A stretch of DNA of 64,000 nucleotides, taken from Patiria pectinifera. Taxonomy: Eukaryota; Echinodermata; Asteroidea; Valvatida; Asterinidae. The notes below the pieces were generated by a model that saw only the letters and a list, made by a program, of their open reading frames with translations, did not search any database and was not told the DNA's origin. Of this stretch, positions 11,268 through 20,869 are shown piece by piece. The position numbers were made by a program, and so were the translations under genes. Position 1 is the stretch's first letter. Each line of letters opens with the position of its first letter. The stretch lies in contig CM057147.1 of NCBI GenBank assembly GCA_029964075.1, forward strand, positions 28,231,513-28,295,512, written 5' to 3'.

Positions 11268-12574
11268 GTGTGGTTGTTCCTACAACCTCTAGTTTTTAAT
11301 GAAATTTTTAATGACTGTGATGCATGGCATTGCTGGATTGGTTAAAAATAACCTTACTGTTAATGAAACTTAAAAAATGTCAACTACAACCACTCATCAG
11401 AATTCTTGAGCCATATAAATAATACTTTCTAAGGCATTGTTACCATGTTTCGGATGTTACAGCATAGTGTTAACATTCACTTTTATCGTCAGACAAATTA
11501 AAATGAGGGGAAAATCTCATGTAAAAAAAAAATAGATTTCAACATTTGAACCCCTCCTCTATCTGCTGAAAGCGTTTTGTTTTTATATTTTACCAGGTTT
11601 TGTTTCTAGGAAGGTAATTCCAACTTATAAAATAATAGTAAAGTCTATTTCTCAATACCTGTATGGCCATTTTACATTATAGTACACTCAATTTAAACTT
11701 TGTCAATCAATGAATTCAACATTTTCTGAACTTTCTGCATGCATTCTGATCTTACAACATTGTATCACCTCTATTTACAAAATGGATGTGTATTGTATGG
11801 TGGGAGATACATATCGATCCCACCATACAGTATTTGTACTTTGTACTCTTACTACAATGATGGAAACATTTGTACAGTTTGTTCCGAAACAAGTAAATTA
11901 ATATTATACTTTTAAGGTACCCGGTACCGGTAAAATAGAACATTACCTCAATGAATACAATTGGTCAGTATTGCAATCAAATGTAAATTCTTCTAAGATT
12001 TAAAAACAAATATGCAGTTCTCAAAAACTTGAAGAGCAATTCCATGAAGAAAACTGGACCAAGTCAAAAAAATTGAAATTTGTTAAAATATATTCAGAAC
12101 TACTATACAACATTAAGTGTGGTATCAAATTAAAAGAGACAACAAGATCTTTTGTTTGATTGGTGTTGCAGCAACATGGAATGTAGAAGTGTGAACTTTG
12201 GTAAAACAAACCTGTTTTGGGGGGCTAAAATCATGTATTTTTGGTACTCATATTGGCACCTTGTTTTAACATGCAAAACGTGAGTGGTATTCTAACCAAA
12301 AAAATTCAATTTCATATTTAAAAAAAATATGTAGCACTAAACAAAATAATGATTGGAAAGCCAATTGCATAAACTAGTTTTAGACGGAAAAATTGCTGAA
12401 ATTGCTCAATCCGTTCAAAGAATATGACCATTTAAACGCAATGACCCTAAAAACCTGTTCCGTCCACAAAAAAAAGCAATTTATTGTGTGTCCTGACTGT
12501 TTGGAAAATGACACAGAATACTTTTAACAACTGTAAAACACATTTCTTTTTTAAAAGACGGGCCTTCAAAAGAA
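11268..12574. other. Gene-free stretch with one dispersed repeat
   Basis: Mostly AT-rich. The segment 12380-12460 is, reverse-complemented, similar to 28890-28975 (shared AACGGATTGAGCAATTTCAG). In both places a DIRS B terminal fragment lies within about 250 bp, so the two sites share more than the DIRS piece alone. Confidence 0.5.
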
Positions 12575-12880
12575 CTACCCCAAATCTGAAGGGATTTGGT
12601 AGTCCACGAGGGGCCGATACTTACCTGCTTATTCCTACATATGCATTATTCCTTATAGGCCGCAGGCCTTACCCGCTAGATTTTACGTCTACCACAGCGC
12701 CCTCTGGGCCAATACCCGATACCCATGATGCCAAGCGGCATACATGTACATGTACATTCCTCTTTTGTGAAAGCATAAAAACAGGAAATCCCACGCCCAA
12801 CGTGGGGTAGGAGGGAGGGAGAATTAGCAGGTAAGTATCGGCCCCTCGTGGACTACCAAATCCCTTCAGATTTGGGGTAG
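12575..12880. repeat. Terminal region of DIRS B: 55-bp perfect inverted repeat around 196 bp
   Basis: Arms 12575-12629 and 12826-12880 are exact reverse complements (55 of 55 by eye). Each contains a CAG/GTAAGT-type splice-donor consensus, on the minus strand in the left arm and on the plus strand in the right. The spacer holds AATACCCGATACCCA at about 12711-12725 and GCCAAGCGGC shortly after; both recur in inverted orientation at the far end of the element (19070-19105). This fits the inverted terminal repeats of DIRS elements. Confidence 0.7.
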
Positions 12881-13152
12881 TCCACTTCAGGCCCTCTCTT
12901 ACCTGCTAATTCCTACATATGCATAGATTAGCACTGAAAGGAGGAGGGTATAGGCAAGATTTTCATAGGAACCTCAAAATAGCAGTGAAAAAAACACCGG
13001 AAGTATCGGCCCATCGTGCACACCATTAGAAACCTGTACATGTAAACTGATATGCGAATACAATGTGACATGGTAACTCACCGAAAAAGAAGGGGGTTAC
13101 TGTCTGATAGGGATCATCCCATCACTCCGGCGTCTCCCTTGGCCAGTTGGGT

Positions 13153-13845
13153 CTACCCCATCATCATGGTTGTGATGACCACACGGCCCATCTGCCCCTC
13201 AGTCTGCAAGACATCTTTGAGGTAGCATGAGACTAAAGTGGAAGCTGCCTTCCAGGCCGCTGCTTGCAATATCTCGTGCATGGGAACCCCTTTGAGAAAG
13301 GCCCAAGACATTGCAGTAGCGCGAGTTTCATGAGCGAGTTTCATTTTTTAGTTGGCCAGTCTGAGATAGATGTTTGAATGGCCCTAACCACCCAACGAGA
13401 AATAGTATCTCAGGTGGCTGATCTGTGAGGCGATGTAGTTGTAATAAACAGCTGGCAAATGGAACCTCGGAGAGTTTTAGTGCGAGCAAGGTACCATTTA
13501 AGCACCCAAACAGGGCACCAAAACTTGTCTTCCACAACTGCCGAGACAGTCTTTATCTGCGGAACGAAGATGTCCGGGGGACGACGAGGCTGACTGGTTT
13601 TTGGTCAGGAAACCTTGGCTAGCTATCAGTCCAACACCATGTGGCTCCCATCTGATTTGTCCACCAGCAATTGTAAGAGCATGGAGCTCACTTCGCCTTC
13701 TGGCTGTGGCCGCAGCTACATGTAGAAGAAAAACCGTCTTCACAGTCAGGTTCATCAGGGAAGCCCTGGAAAGTGGCCCAAATGGAGGCTTGGCTAACAC
13801 TTGCAGGACCTTACCCAGATCCCAAGAGGTACTACCTGGCTCCAA
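13153..13845 (-). pseudogene. Catalytic half of the DIRS B tyrosine recombinase
   Basis: On the minus strand, 13845-13498 carries SWDLGKVLQVLAKPPFGPL and the first-Arg box AAATARRRSELHALTI. After a frameshift, 13537-13328 continues, and after another, 13344-13153 carries HETRATAMSW (His and second Arg), ILQAAAWKAASTLVSCYLKD and the catalytic Tyr. Three frames are thus needed. The Tyr that is lost in element A is intact here. The upstream N-terminal half is separated from this part by the insertion at 13846-15055. Confidence 0.85.
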
Positions 13846-15055
13846 TACGAGAACTGGAACCGCGAGTCTAATTTTTTTGAAAACCGGGTACCCGCTATCC
13901 TCGGTTCCAGCTCCAAAAGAATCGGTTCCAGATTAAATCACCCATTCTCTGTGCACAAAACCCAGAGCTGAGAATCAGCTACATGTGTAGGAATTCAACA
14001 CTGGGACATCATTTAATCTTGCTAGTCAAAACAAAGGCAAGGAAAAACCACATACTCCAAATACATCGCGGAGATCGGTGACAAACCGCCGCCGTTTGCG
14101 GTCGGGCCACGAGGCTTGCATGCATGCATGCAGTGCATTGCATTGAACCCAATACTAGTCTGTTTGGACAATCGGTGTAGCTTGAATTTAGGTTTACAAA
14201 ATACGGACCCCGGATGATGGTATTGCGCATGCTCCTGCATACATGTAGATAATAAAATGAACGATCACAAAAAAGGAGTCCGTTGTTCACATGAGTCAAT
14301 GTTTTTGTCACATCGGCTCTGAGTGCTGGAATCGGCTCTGATGGCCCCGGCTCCCAGTCCGTTGAGTGCCGCGGGAATCGGCTCTACCCAAGGTGTACGG
14401 GGTACAGCACTCAGAGTTTTGAGATTCGGATTTTGCGAGCTGTGGGCCGAGGTACATGTAAAAAATCCCCAGCTCCAAACGAGTCTCGAATCTACCGTTG
14501 CATGAAAAAAAATTATTCCTATGCTTCATTACTAAAACTTCTTTCTGATATCGGCGCTGATGGTGAAAAATAAGCTGCTATACCTGCAAGATAATAAAGA
14601 TCCGGACCGCCCTTGATTCGTTCGAATCAGCCGAAGCAAATGTGTACACGGGGCCGGGTCCGTCAGAGCCGATTCCAGCACTCGACCGGTTACACGTGTT
14701 CAGTGAAAGCAAGGTACTAGTGTATACGTAGCACGTGCGTGTACTTGTGCTGTGCAGTGAATCGTTTATTCTCGGCGGCATGACTGTGTCCCCGCGGTAA
14801 ATAAGATCATGGGAAAGGAACTGAGAATAAAGTAATAAATCTAGCAGTTTCACAGGGAAAAAGACACTTTTTGAAAACAAATACGTAGTAGAATAACATG
14901 TACAGTGTATTGCACATCAAAATCCACGGAGCACGGCCTCACAAGGTGACACAGTTATTCTTTACATGTGATTTCCAGAGCTTATGTTTCTCATTGAATT
15001 TTCCGGGAGCCGATTCCGACTTAGAAACGGCTCTTTTTTTGGAACCGGAACCGGC
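13846..15055. mobile_element. Insertion splitting the DIRS B recombinase, probably a hAT-like non-autonomous element
   Basis: The recombinase reading stops at 13845 and resumes near 15060. Both ends are built from GGAACCG/CGGTTCC-type words (left CTGGCTCCAATACG, right CCGGAACCGGCTCCAG). The interior repeats GGAATCGGCTCTG in both orientations: 14323-14350 is inverted against 14663-14690. Subterminal repeats of this kind and CAGAGCC-type words suggest hAT, but I could not find an exact 8-bp target duplication, so the boundaries are good to about 15 bp and the class is tentative. It may be more than one nested element. Confidence 0.5.
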
Positions 15056-15060
15056 TCCAG

Positions 15061-15356
15061 GAATAGTGGAACCGCTCAAGCCTACCAGATGGCGTTGCGG
15101 GGGCCGCTCGATAAACATGCCCTTGAGAAGTTGAGATACACTGTAGTGCATTACTAGTCGAAACAGTTGAATCATCCGGAAATTCCTTATGGATGGCAGC
15201 AATCGCCGAGCGATAACCCCTAATAGTTGCCACGGACAGATCTTGTGAGAAGAGGGCCATTAGAAAGTCCCCAATGGTGGTTAAAGGTGTAGAGCAAGTA
15301 TCAACAGCTTCCCTTCTGCACCATCTAAGATAATGTTGTACTCTGCCATTGTACAT
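15061..15356 (-). pseudogene. N-terminal core-binding half of the DIRS B tyrosine recombinase
   Basis: Minus strand: VQHYLRWCRREAVDT, then ALFSQDLSVATIRGYRSAI, typical of the SAM-like DNA-binding domain of DIRS recombinases and matching the equivalent region of element A. After a frameshift, KGMFIERPPQRHLV corresponds to RGMFNERLTVRNLV in A. The next expected residues are displaced by the insertion. Confidence 0.8.
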
Positions 15357-15370
15357 GTATGTTCGACGTG

Positions 15371-16200
15371 TCAGGGTTGCAGCGTTTGCCGAAAGGCCTG
15401 CTGTTCGGAGGGAAGATTCAGCAAAGGCCAGCAGGTTAGGTGGAGTTTCCCTGGGTCTGGGTGAAGAAACCCCGACCCGGGTTGACTCAGGAGGTCAGTC
15501 CGCTGTGGCAACAGGATTGGAGGGTGTATCAGTAGGCGGGTGAGCCTTTGAAACCATGGTTGTCTTGGCCAAAAGGGGGCGATCAGTAAAAGCTTGCACT
15601 GTTCCGTCTCCACTTTTGCTATCACCTGTGGTAAGAGGGAGATTGGGGGGAACCCGTAAGCAAACACGTTTCCCCAACTCAGTGAAAGAGCATCCATTGC
15701 CCAAGCTTGTGGGTCGGGAACCCGGCTGCAATACACTGGGAGCTGATGTTCCGGGCTGAGGCGTATAGGTCTACCGGTATGTGGGGCCTGTCAAGTGTTA
15801 AGAAGATGCCCTGTACATGTACCACTGTAGGGTGGAGCACCCACTCTGTGGGGAGGACTTTGCCTCTGGACAGGGCATCGGTCATGACATTCAGCCTTCC
15901 TGCCAAGTGAACTGCCATCAAAGTTGTGTTGTTGGAAATACTCCATTGGAGGAGTTGCCATGTGAACATGCATAAGCAGCTGGACCGGGTGCCCCCTTGT
16001 CGGTTGATGTAGGAGACGACAGTCGAGTTGTCTGAACGAACCCGAACAATTTGTCCCGCAGTCTCCCTTTGAAAATAGATCAGAGCTTTCTTTACAGCCA
16101 GTAGTTCCAGGACATTGATATGGGAAACCCGTTCTACTGGTGACCAAGTACCGGCGACTGAATCCTCTCCCATGTGTCCTCCCTAGCCGTCGTTTGAGGC
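15371..16200 (-). pseudogene. RNase H and linker of DIRS B
   Basis: Minus strand. STDASNDG (near 16185-16210) is the first Asp motif, followed by an in-frame stop where a Trp is expected. The next blocks are LELLAVKKALIYF with the catalytic Glu, VRSDNSTVVSYINRQGG with the second Asp, and LAGRLNVMTDALSR with the last Asp, so all four carboxylates are recognisable. The linker 15736-15371 carries DPQAWAMDALSLSW, YGFPP and LLLIAPFWPRQPW in a second frame, as in element A. Confidence 0.87.
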
Positions 16201-16214
16201 ATCTGTGGAAAGAG

Positions 16215-17450
16215 TCAATGTCGGTTGTATTGGGGAAGAGGAAATCTTCGACCGGATGACAGATTGCCTGGGTTGCTCCACCACATGATATGATGGCAGA
16301 CCAGGGGGAGCACTGGCACAAGCTTGGACAGTATGTCGCGTTTTGGCCTGTAGTGGGCAAGTAGAGGCAGCTGTATTGGCCGCATGTAAAACCGGCAGTA
16401 AGGGATTAGATCTACCATACTGGCCATCAGGCCCAAGAGGCGGAGCCAAGCCACTGCTGGGGCTGTGTCGGCTGACATCAGCAAAACGGCACATTCCACC
16501 AGATTCCCCAGTTGTTCCCGAGTGGGACAGGCTATGCCACAGGACAGATCCAGATCCGCCCCCAGAAAGGTTGGGCGAGTTGATGGTATGGGATGTCACT
16601 TCAGCAGAACGGCACATTCCACCAGATTCCCCAGTTGTTCCCGAGTGGGACAGGCTATGCCGCAGGACAGATCCAGATCCGCCCCCAGAAAGGTTGGGCA
16701 AGTTGATGGTATGGGATGTGACTTTTCGTTGTTGATGAGAAATTCCAGACTTCCTGCAATTTCCATTGTGGTGGTGACTGCTTGACATGCCTGACGTTCG
16801 GACATGCCCACAATCAACCAGTCGTCCAGATAAATGAAGATCAGAATGCTTCTTTGTCTGAGGAACAGCTGCCACAACCTTCGCTAACCGCGTGAAAACC
16901 CTTGGTGCGGTTGCGAGCCTGAATGGAAGAACGATGAATTTGTAGGTTACTCCCGCATACAGGAATCGGAGGAATTTTGAATGCAAGTCCCGAATAGGTA
17001 CGTGGAGGTAGGCGTCCTTTAGATCTAAAGTCGCAGCCCATGACTGAATGGGTAGGGAATCCAACACCGTGCGAAGTGTTTCTATCTGGAATCTTTTTGG
17101 AAGGATGAACCTGTTGAGCGGACGAAGATTCAGGATGGGACGCCACTCTCCGGGGTTCTTCTTTGGAGTTAGAAAGAACGTGGAGAAGAACCCTAATTTG
17201 ACCTCTTCCTGAGGAACTATTCGTATTGCACGTTTCTGGAGGAGTGATACAATTTCGGACTCTAGTGCCTGACGCTTGGTTGAATCGGAGGGCACTGGAG
17301 TGGGGAGACAGATTGTGCCCGAAGGAGTGCTTGTGAATTCCAGGGCATATCTAAGAGATACGGAATTTAGCACCCACCTGTCGGAACAAAAATGGGCCCA
17401 AGTCTCTGCGAAAAACTTTAGACGGCCCCCGACGGGCCCGAGATCGGGGG
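16215..17450 (-). pseudogene. Reverse transcriptase of DIRS B with frameshift and internal duplication
   Basis: Minus strand. LLQKRAIRIVPQEE, TPKKNPGEWRPILNLRPLN and LDLKDAYLHVPI give the fingers and palm with the first catalytic Asp; KFIVLPFRLATAPRVFTRL is the next block. A frameshift near 16870 moves the active site ILIFIYLDDWLIVG to another frame. Downstream, the FLGADLDLSCG region is present twice because of the 123-bp tandem repeat. The upstream part reaches to about 17450 with a DIRS lead-in (KFFAETWAHF). The polymerase motifs themselves are intact. Confidence 0.88.
16479..16724. repeat. Two-copy 123-bp tandem duplication within DIRS B RT
   Basis: Units 16479-16601 and 16602-16724 differ at about three positions. 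123 bp is 41 codons, so the duplication keeps the RT frame. Confidence 0.95.
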
Positions 17451-17467
17451 CCGAGATGAGGAGTCTG

Positions 17468-19010
17468 TCATTTATGCCAAGGTCCCCCTCCTAAACCCCT
17501 TTCAGAGCGAGGGGTAAGTAAGGACCCTCCACGTCTCCCTCGACGGCCAACGGACAATGGCCAGTAATAAACTGCCGAGGATGTACGTGTCGGGGCAGTC
17601 AGGGAATGAGCTGTAGTAGTTGTGGTTGTGGCTGCAGCAGGTTGGCTTGTTCGGGGACGAAAAGGCCGTAGTGGTTTGCAAGGCAAACGCTGAAAGGATG
17701 CTTTGTTTCCGCCCCTAGTAAGCCGAGATCCTTTAACCTCTGATGACTTTCGGAGGTTTATCTTTTCGGTGGCCTCAATCCTTTTCGCTTCTTCCTCCAT
17801 AAGTTCTTGAAACTTATTGTTAAAAACGTCAGAACCCAAAAATGGAAGAGCATCGACGCGTGCCCGCGCTCCATCCGAAGGGAAAAAAATTGTATCCAAT
17901 ACATTCGACCTTCGCACCATTGTAGCGAAAATAGAGATTCCTGTTCCATGCACAGCTGTAAACACTCATCCATACATCGGAAAGCCATTTCAGTGGACTC
18001 TGGGGAAACATCAGAGTCAGCTTCACAAACACAGGCCAAACATTCAGAAAGCAGCTGTAAAAAGCAACTGACTTTCAACCCAAAACGTGAGGCTGTATCC
18101 ACCTTTGCCAGGGTATCTTCCAATTTGCCACGCGCGCGGTCGAGAAAGGGGGATTTCCCCGACGCCCGGTTGCCTCTGTCAGCCGCCATTTTATCCTTGG
18201 CTGCGTCCGGGATTACCGGCACCGCTAAATATTTGTCATGATCTTTCAGCGGCGCCCAAAAAACCTGTGCTTTAATAATGTCTTTGGGCCGCCATTTTTT
18301 ATGTGCCGCCAAAGCCCCGATGCGGTCCGTGCAAACTTTATCTATCGGGAACGCCGGGAACATTTGTCTCCGGGACCAGGACTCGGACGGGGCGGTTCGG
18401 CATTTGAAAGACTGCCGTTCATCCTGCCCTGTCTGTGGTTCTTCTTCTGCCAGTATCTTAAGCACTCGGACCATATCTTTCATGACTGTCCGAAATCGGA
18501 AGTCAGCTGCCGAAAGGGGGTGACGTTAGCCGATTCTTCGCCGGAGGAACGATCATCACCAGATAAGGCAATGTAAGGAGTCGCCGTCTATTTGGGCCGC
18601 GGCCAGGGCCGTGCCGGGGCCCGTGGGTGGTCTGTCCGAACCCGAGGCCTCGCCCCTGGTGGCCTCTTGTGCCGCCCGGTTTCCTTGTGGGGCCGATTGG
18701 TCATGCAAGGCCCCCCGAGATGGTCGGAAACTTCGGCCGACGTCGGAGTTGGAGTCCGAGAAATTTTCTGATGGACAAATCGACAATTCATCCCTGCGTT
18801 CCGGGGACGTGGGTTCACGCGGGGGAGGAGTCGATAAATTAATAGGAGCTGTCGTTAGTGCCGGACTATGGGGGACCAGAGACACCAGCGTAGCCGACAA
18901 TTCCTGAAACCCTCGGAGCAATAGCGCTTGCGTGCTACTCCGTTTCCCGTGACGACGGTGATGAGAATCCGTGGAACGGCCGGCCGAGGAATTTCCAAAA
19001 GAATTTGACG
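17468..19010 (-). pseudogene. Gag-like region of DIRS B
   Basis: Minus strand, at least three segments: about 19010-18556 (Ser/Pro-rich N-terminus, LLLRGFQELSATL), 18483-17758, and 17965-17468. The central part (FLDRARGKLEDTLAKVDTAS, LLSECLACVCEADSD, AFRCMDE) is the block conserved with element A. The last segment ends in a basic Arg/Gly-rich tail. Frameshifts lie near 18500 and 17900. The true start is not resolved. Confidence 0.78.
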
Positions 19011-19106
19011 TCTAGCTTCAATAGAATACGACTACACCTGATCGGCGCTAGAAGAAAAGAGGACGATAGGCCGCTTGGCACGTGGGTATCGGGTATTAAT
19101 AATAAT

Positions 19107-19315
19107 AGTAATAATAATTATATTCTTATATAGTGCCAAATCCTTCAAATTGACGTTCAAGGCGCTTTACAATCATTAACAAAAAACAAAAAACAAAAAC
19201 AAAATCCAAAACTTAATTACGAATATGAAAAACCTTTAAAAATTACATACATGTATTGTTAAATCAAATTATTAATAATAAAACAATGAAAATACAAGCA
19301 CATTAGCATTAAAAC
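19107..19315. repeat. (AAT)n-linked interspersed repeat, probable SINE/LINE tail
   Basis: AATAATAATAGTAATAATAA is followed by TTCTTATATAGTGCCAAATCC, shortened here, and AAGGCGCTTTACAATCATTA. This is the look of a retroposon 3' end read from its simple-repeat tail, in minus-strand orientation. The body beyond 19200 is A-rich and not recognised. Confidence 0.45.
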
Positions 19316-19839
19316 TTAAAGGGAATGTACAACATTTGCTTTTGCTGCAATTTTCAGAAATAAATGGATTTGGAGGATTAGCATGTTATAGCAAAAATGG
19401 TTAAACTGACTTGTTTCACGTTTTGGGCTAGTAGATGATGGAAAAACCAAGAAAACCAATCATGTTCTTGTAGTCTGGTTCCCTGACCCCACTTAAGATT
19501 GAACGGAGCAATTTATAGACTGGGGGAATTGTAAGGTCAGAGAATCAGTCTAGCAGGCTTGTACCATTTCGCAGGTGTGTAAACAATTGCAAAGTAATGC
19601 GGAATAACTAAATATGAAAAATTAGGAGCAGTTTTTTGAAAAAAAGCCAGTTTTCTCCAACGCTGGTCGGCCCACCAGCGTTGGAAAAATACAAGTTTTC
19701 TTGAAAATGTCAGCTGACCAGGAGCCACGATATTAATGGATGCTTTGGACTGTCATTCCCTAACAATATAGTGAGATATTTCGTGATAATTTGATCATTT
19801 CGCTTTTTGATGTTTGCAAATGTTCTATTTTCCCTTTAA
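19316..19839. mobile_element. TTAA-flanked MITE, short copy
   Basis: TTAA plus AGGGAATGTACAACATTTGC at the left, and the inverse of TTAA plus AGGGAAAATAGAACATTTGC at the right, define inverted ends with a TTAA duplication. The same family, in the opposite orientation, is at 23947-25710 and 47258-49019. A hairpin CCAACGCTGGT/ACCAGCGTTGG lies at 19656-19683. TTAA targeting is the piggyBac rule, but the ends begin AGGG, so the superfamily is uncertain. No transposase. Confidence 0.75.
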
Positions 19840-20250
19840 GAACAAACTAATCAAGCAAAAGATAAGGGAAAAAATGGCATATGAAGGACCTAGATTAATA
19901 TAATAAATGATAAAAAGACAATACAAGTTTAAGAAGGTGACAAGTACAATGTATAACTAGAAATTGTGGTTGTGATCAACCACAGAGCTGTTCCCAATAT
20001 TGATTGTCTGTTGGACCCATAGACATAATAATAAAACCTAGACACGACATTAACTGCTTTTACGTTGTAAATTCTGTGAGCAAAACGGGCTGCGTCAGAC
20101 GGCCTGGCGTGATGCGCGAATTATCATGTGGCTTCGATTTACGCGGATACTTTAATACGTATCCCACGAATGTTCAGGCCAGCGCCAATGCACTTGTGCA
20201 CCACTTAGTTTTTTTTATTTCCTGCATGCGTATGGGACCTAATACGCATG
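19840..20250. other. Non-repetitive spacer left of the duplicated unit
   Basis: No coding sequence recognised. The stretch ends at the point where homology with 43577 onward begins. Confidence 0.5.
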
Positions 20251-20410
20251 CGTGTGTGGTGTATGGGAAGCAGGCGATGCCGAATCCGGTCAATGTATAC
20301 AAGTATACACTTGCGGTTCATGCTCGCTTTGGATGAGTCGTCTTTTTTTTCTCTCTCTGCCGCAACTTGCGCAAGGGTATTTTTTGCCGACGCCGCGTCA
20401 ACTGTGTGAA
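20251..20410. repeat. ~140-bp dispersed module at the duplication edge
   Basis: GTGTATGGGAAGCAGGCGAT followed by GCCGAATCCGGTCAATGTAT, a purine-poor CTCTCTCTGCCGCAACTTGC and a short tail. Diverged copies occur at 21472-21600 and, through the duplication, at 43577-43730 and 44797-44925. The left edge of the 23-kb duplication coincides with the start of this module. Confidence 0.75.
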
Positions 20411-20869
20411 GAATTTGACAAGCTGGGACCTTGGCACTGTTGAGGCAAATGTTTACGCTATCATTTAATGGGCGATTCAAAATTATATCTGTACGGATTG
20501 ATTTGTTAGCAATTTTTGAAAAAAGAAAGGTATTTTCTTTGTCTATAACATTGATGACGATTCAAGATTGCTAAGTTAGGAAAATGGTGCCTTGAAAACA
20601 TGTACATGTACAAAGTCAACGGGCTAAAAAATCCCATGCAGAAAAACTGCACGTTTAAATTCAAGTCCCGTAATATGCGTGTAAACTGAAAATTTTTATG
20701 AAATATTACTTGATATTTTGACTCTTGGGTATATTTGTTATAGAACAAAAGGAAACTTTAATTCTGATTTCCCTTTCCTTCACATACTAATTCCTGGCTG
20801 AAGTTGAGAACCTCTCAGCAAGATCGATAACAGTATAGAAAAACGTGTACAAAACCTATGGAAAAAAAA

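Larger units (their letters stand above)
12575..19106 (-). mobile_element. DIRS-type tyrosine-recombinase retrotransposon B
   Basis: Minus-strand order gag (19010-17468), RT (17450-16215), RNase H (16200-15679), linker (15736-15371) and tyrosine recombinase (15356-13153). It is better preserved than element A: the RT YLDD, the RNase H motifs and the recombinase Tyr are all present. It is inactivated by frameshifts, a 123-bp in-frame duplication in RT and a ~1.2-kb insertion inside the recombinase. The inverted terminal sequences at 12710-12745 and 19070-19105 support the boundaries. At 19107 an (AAT)n-linked repeat takes over. Confidence 0.85.
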
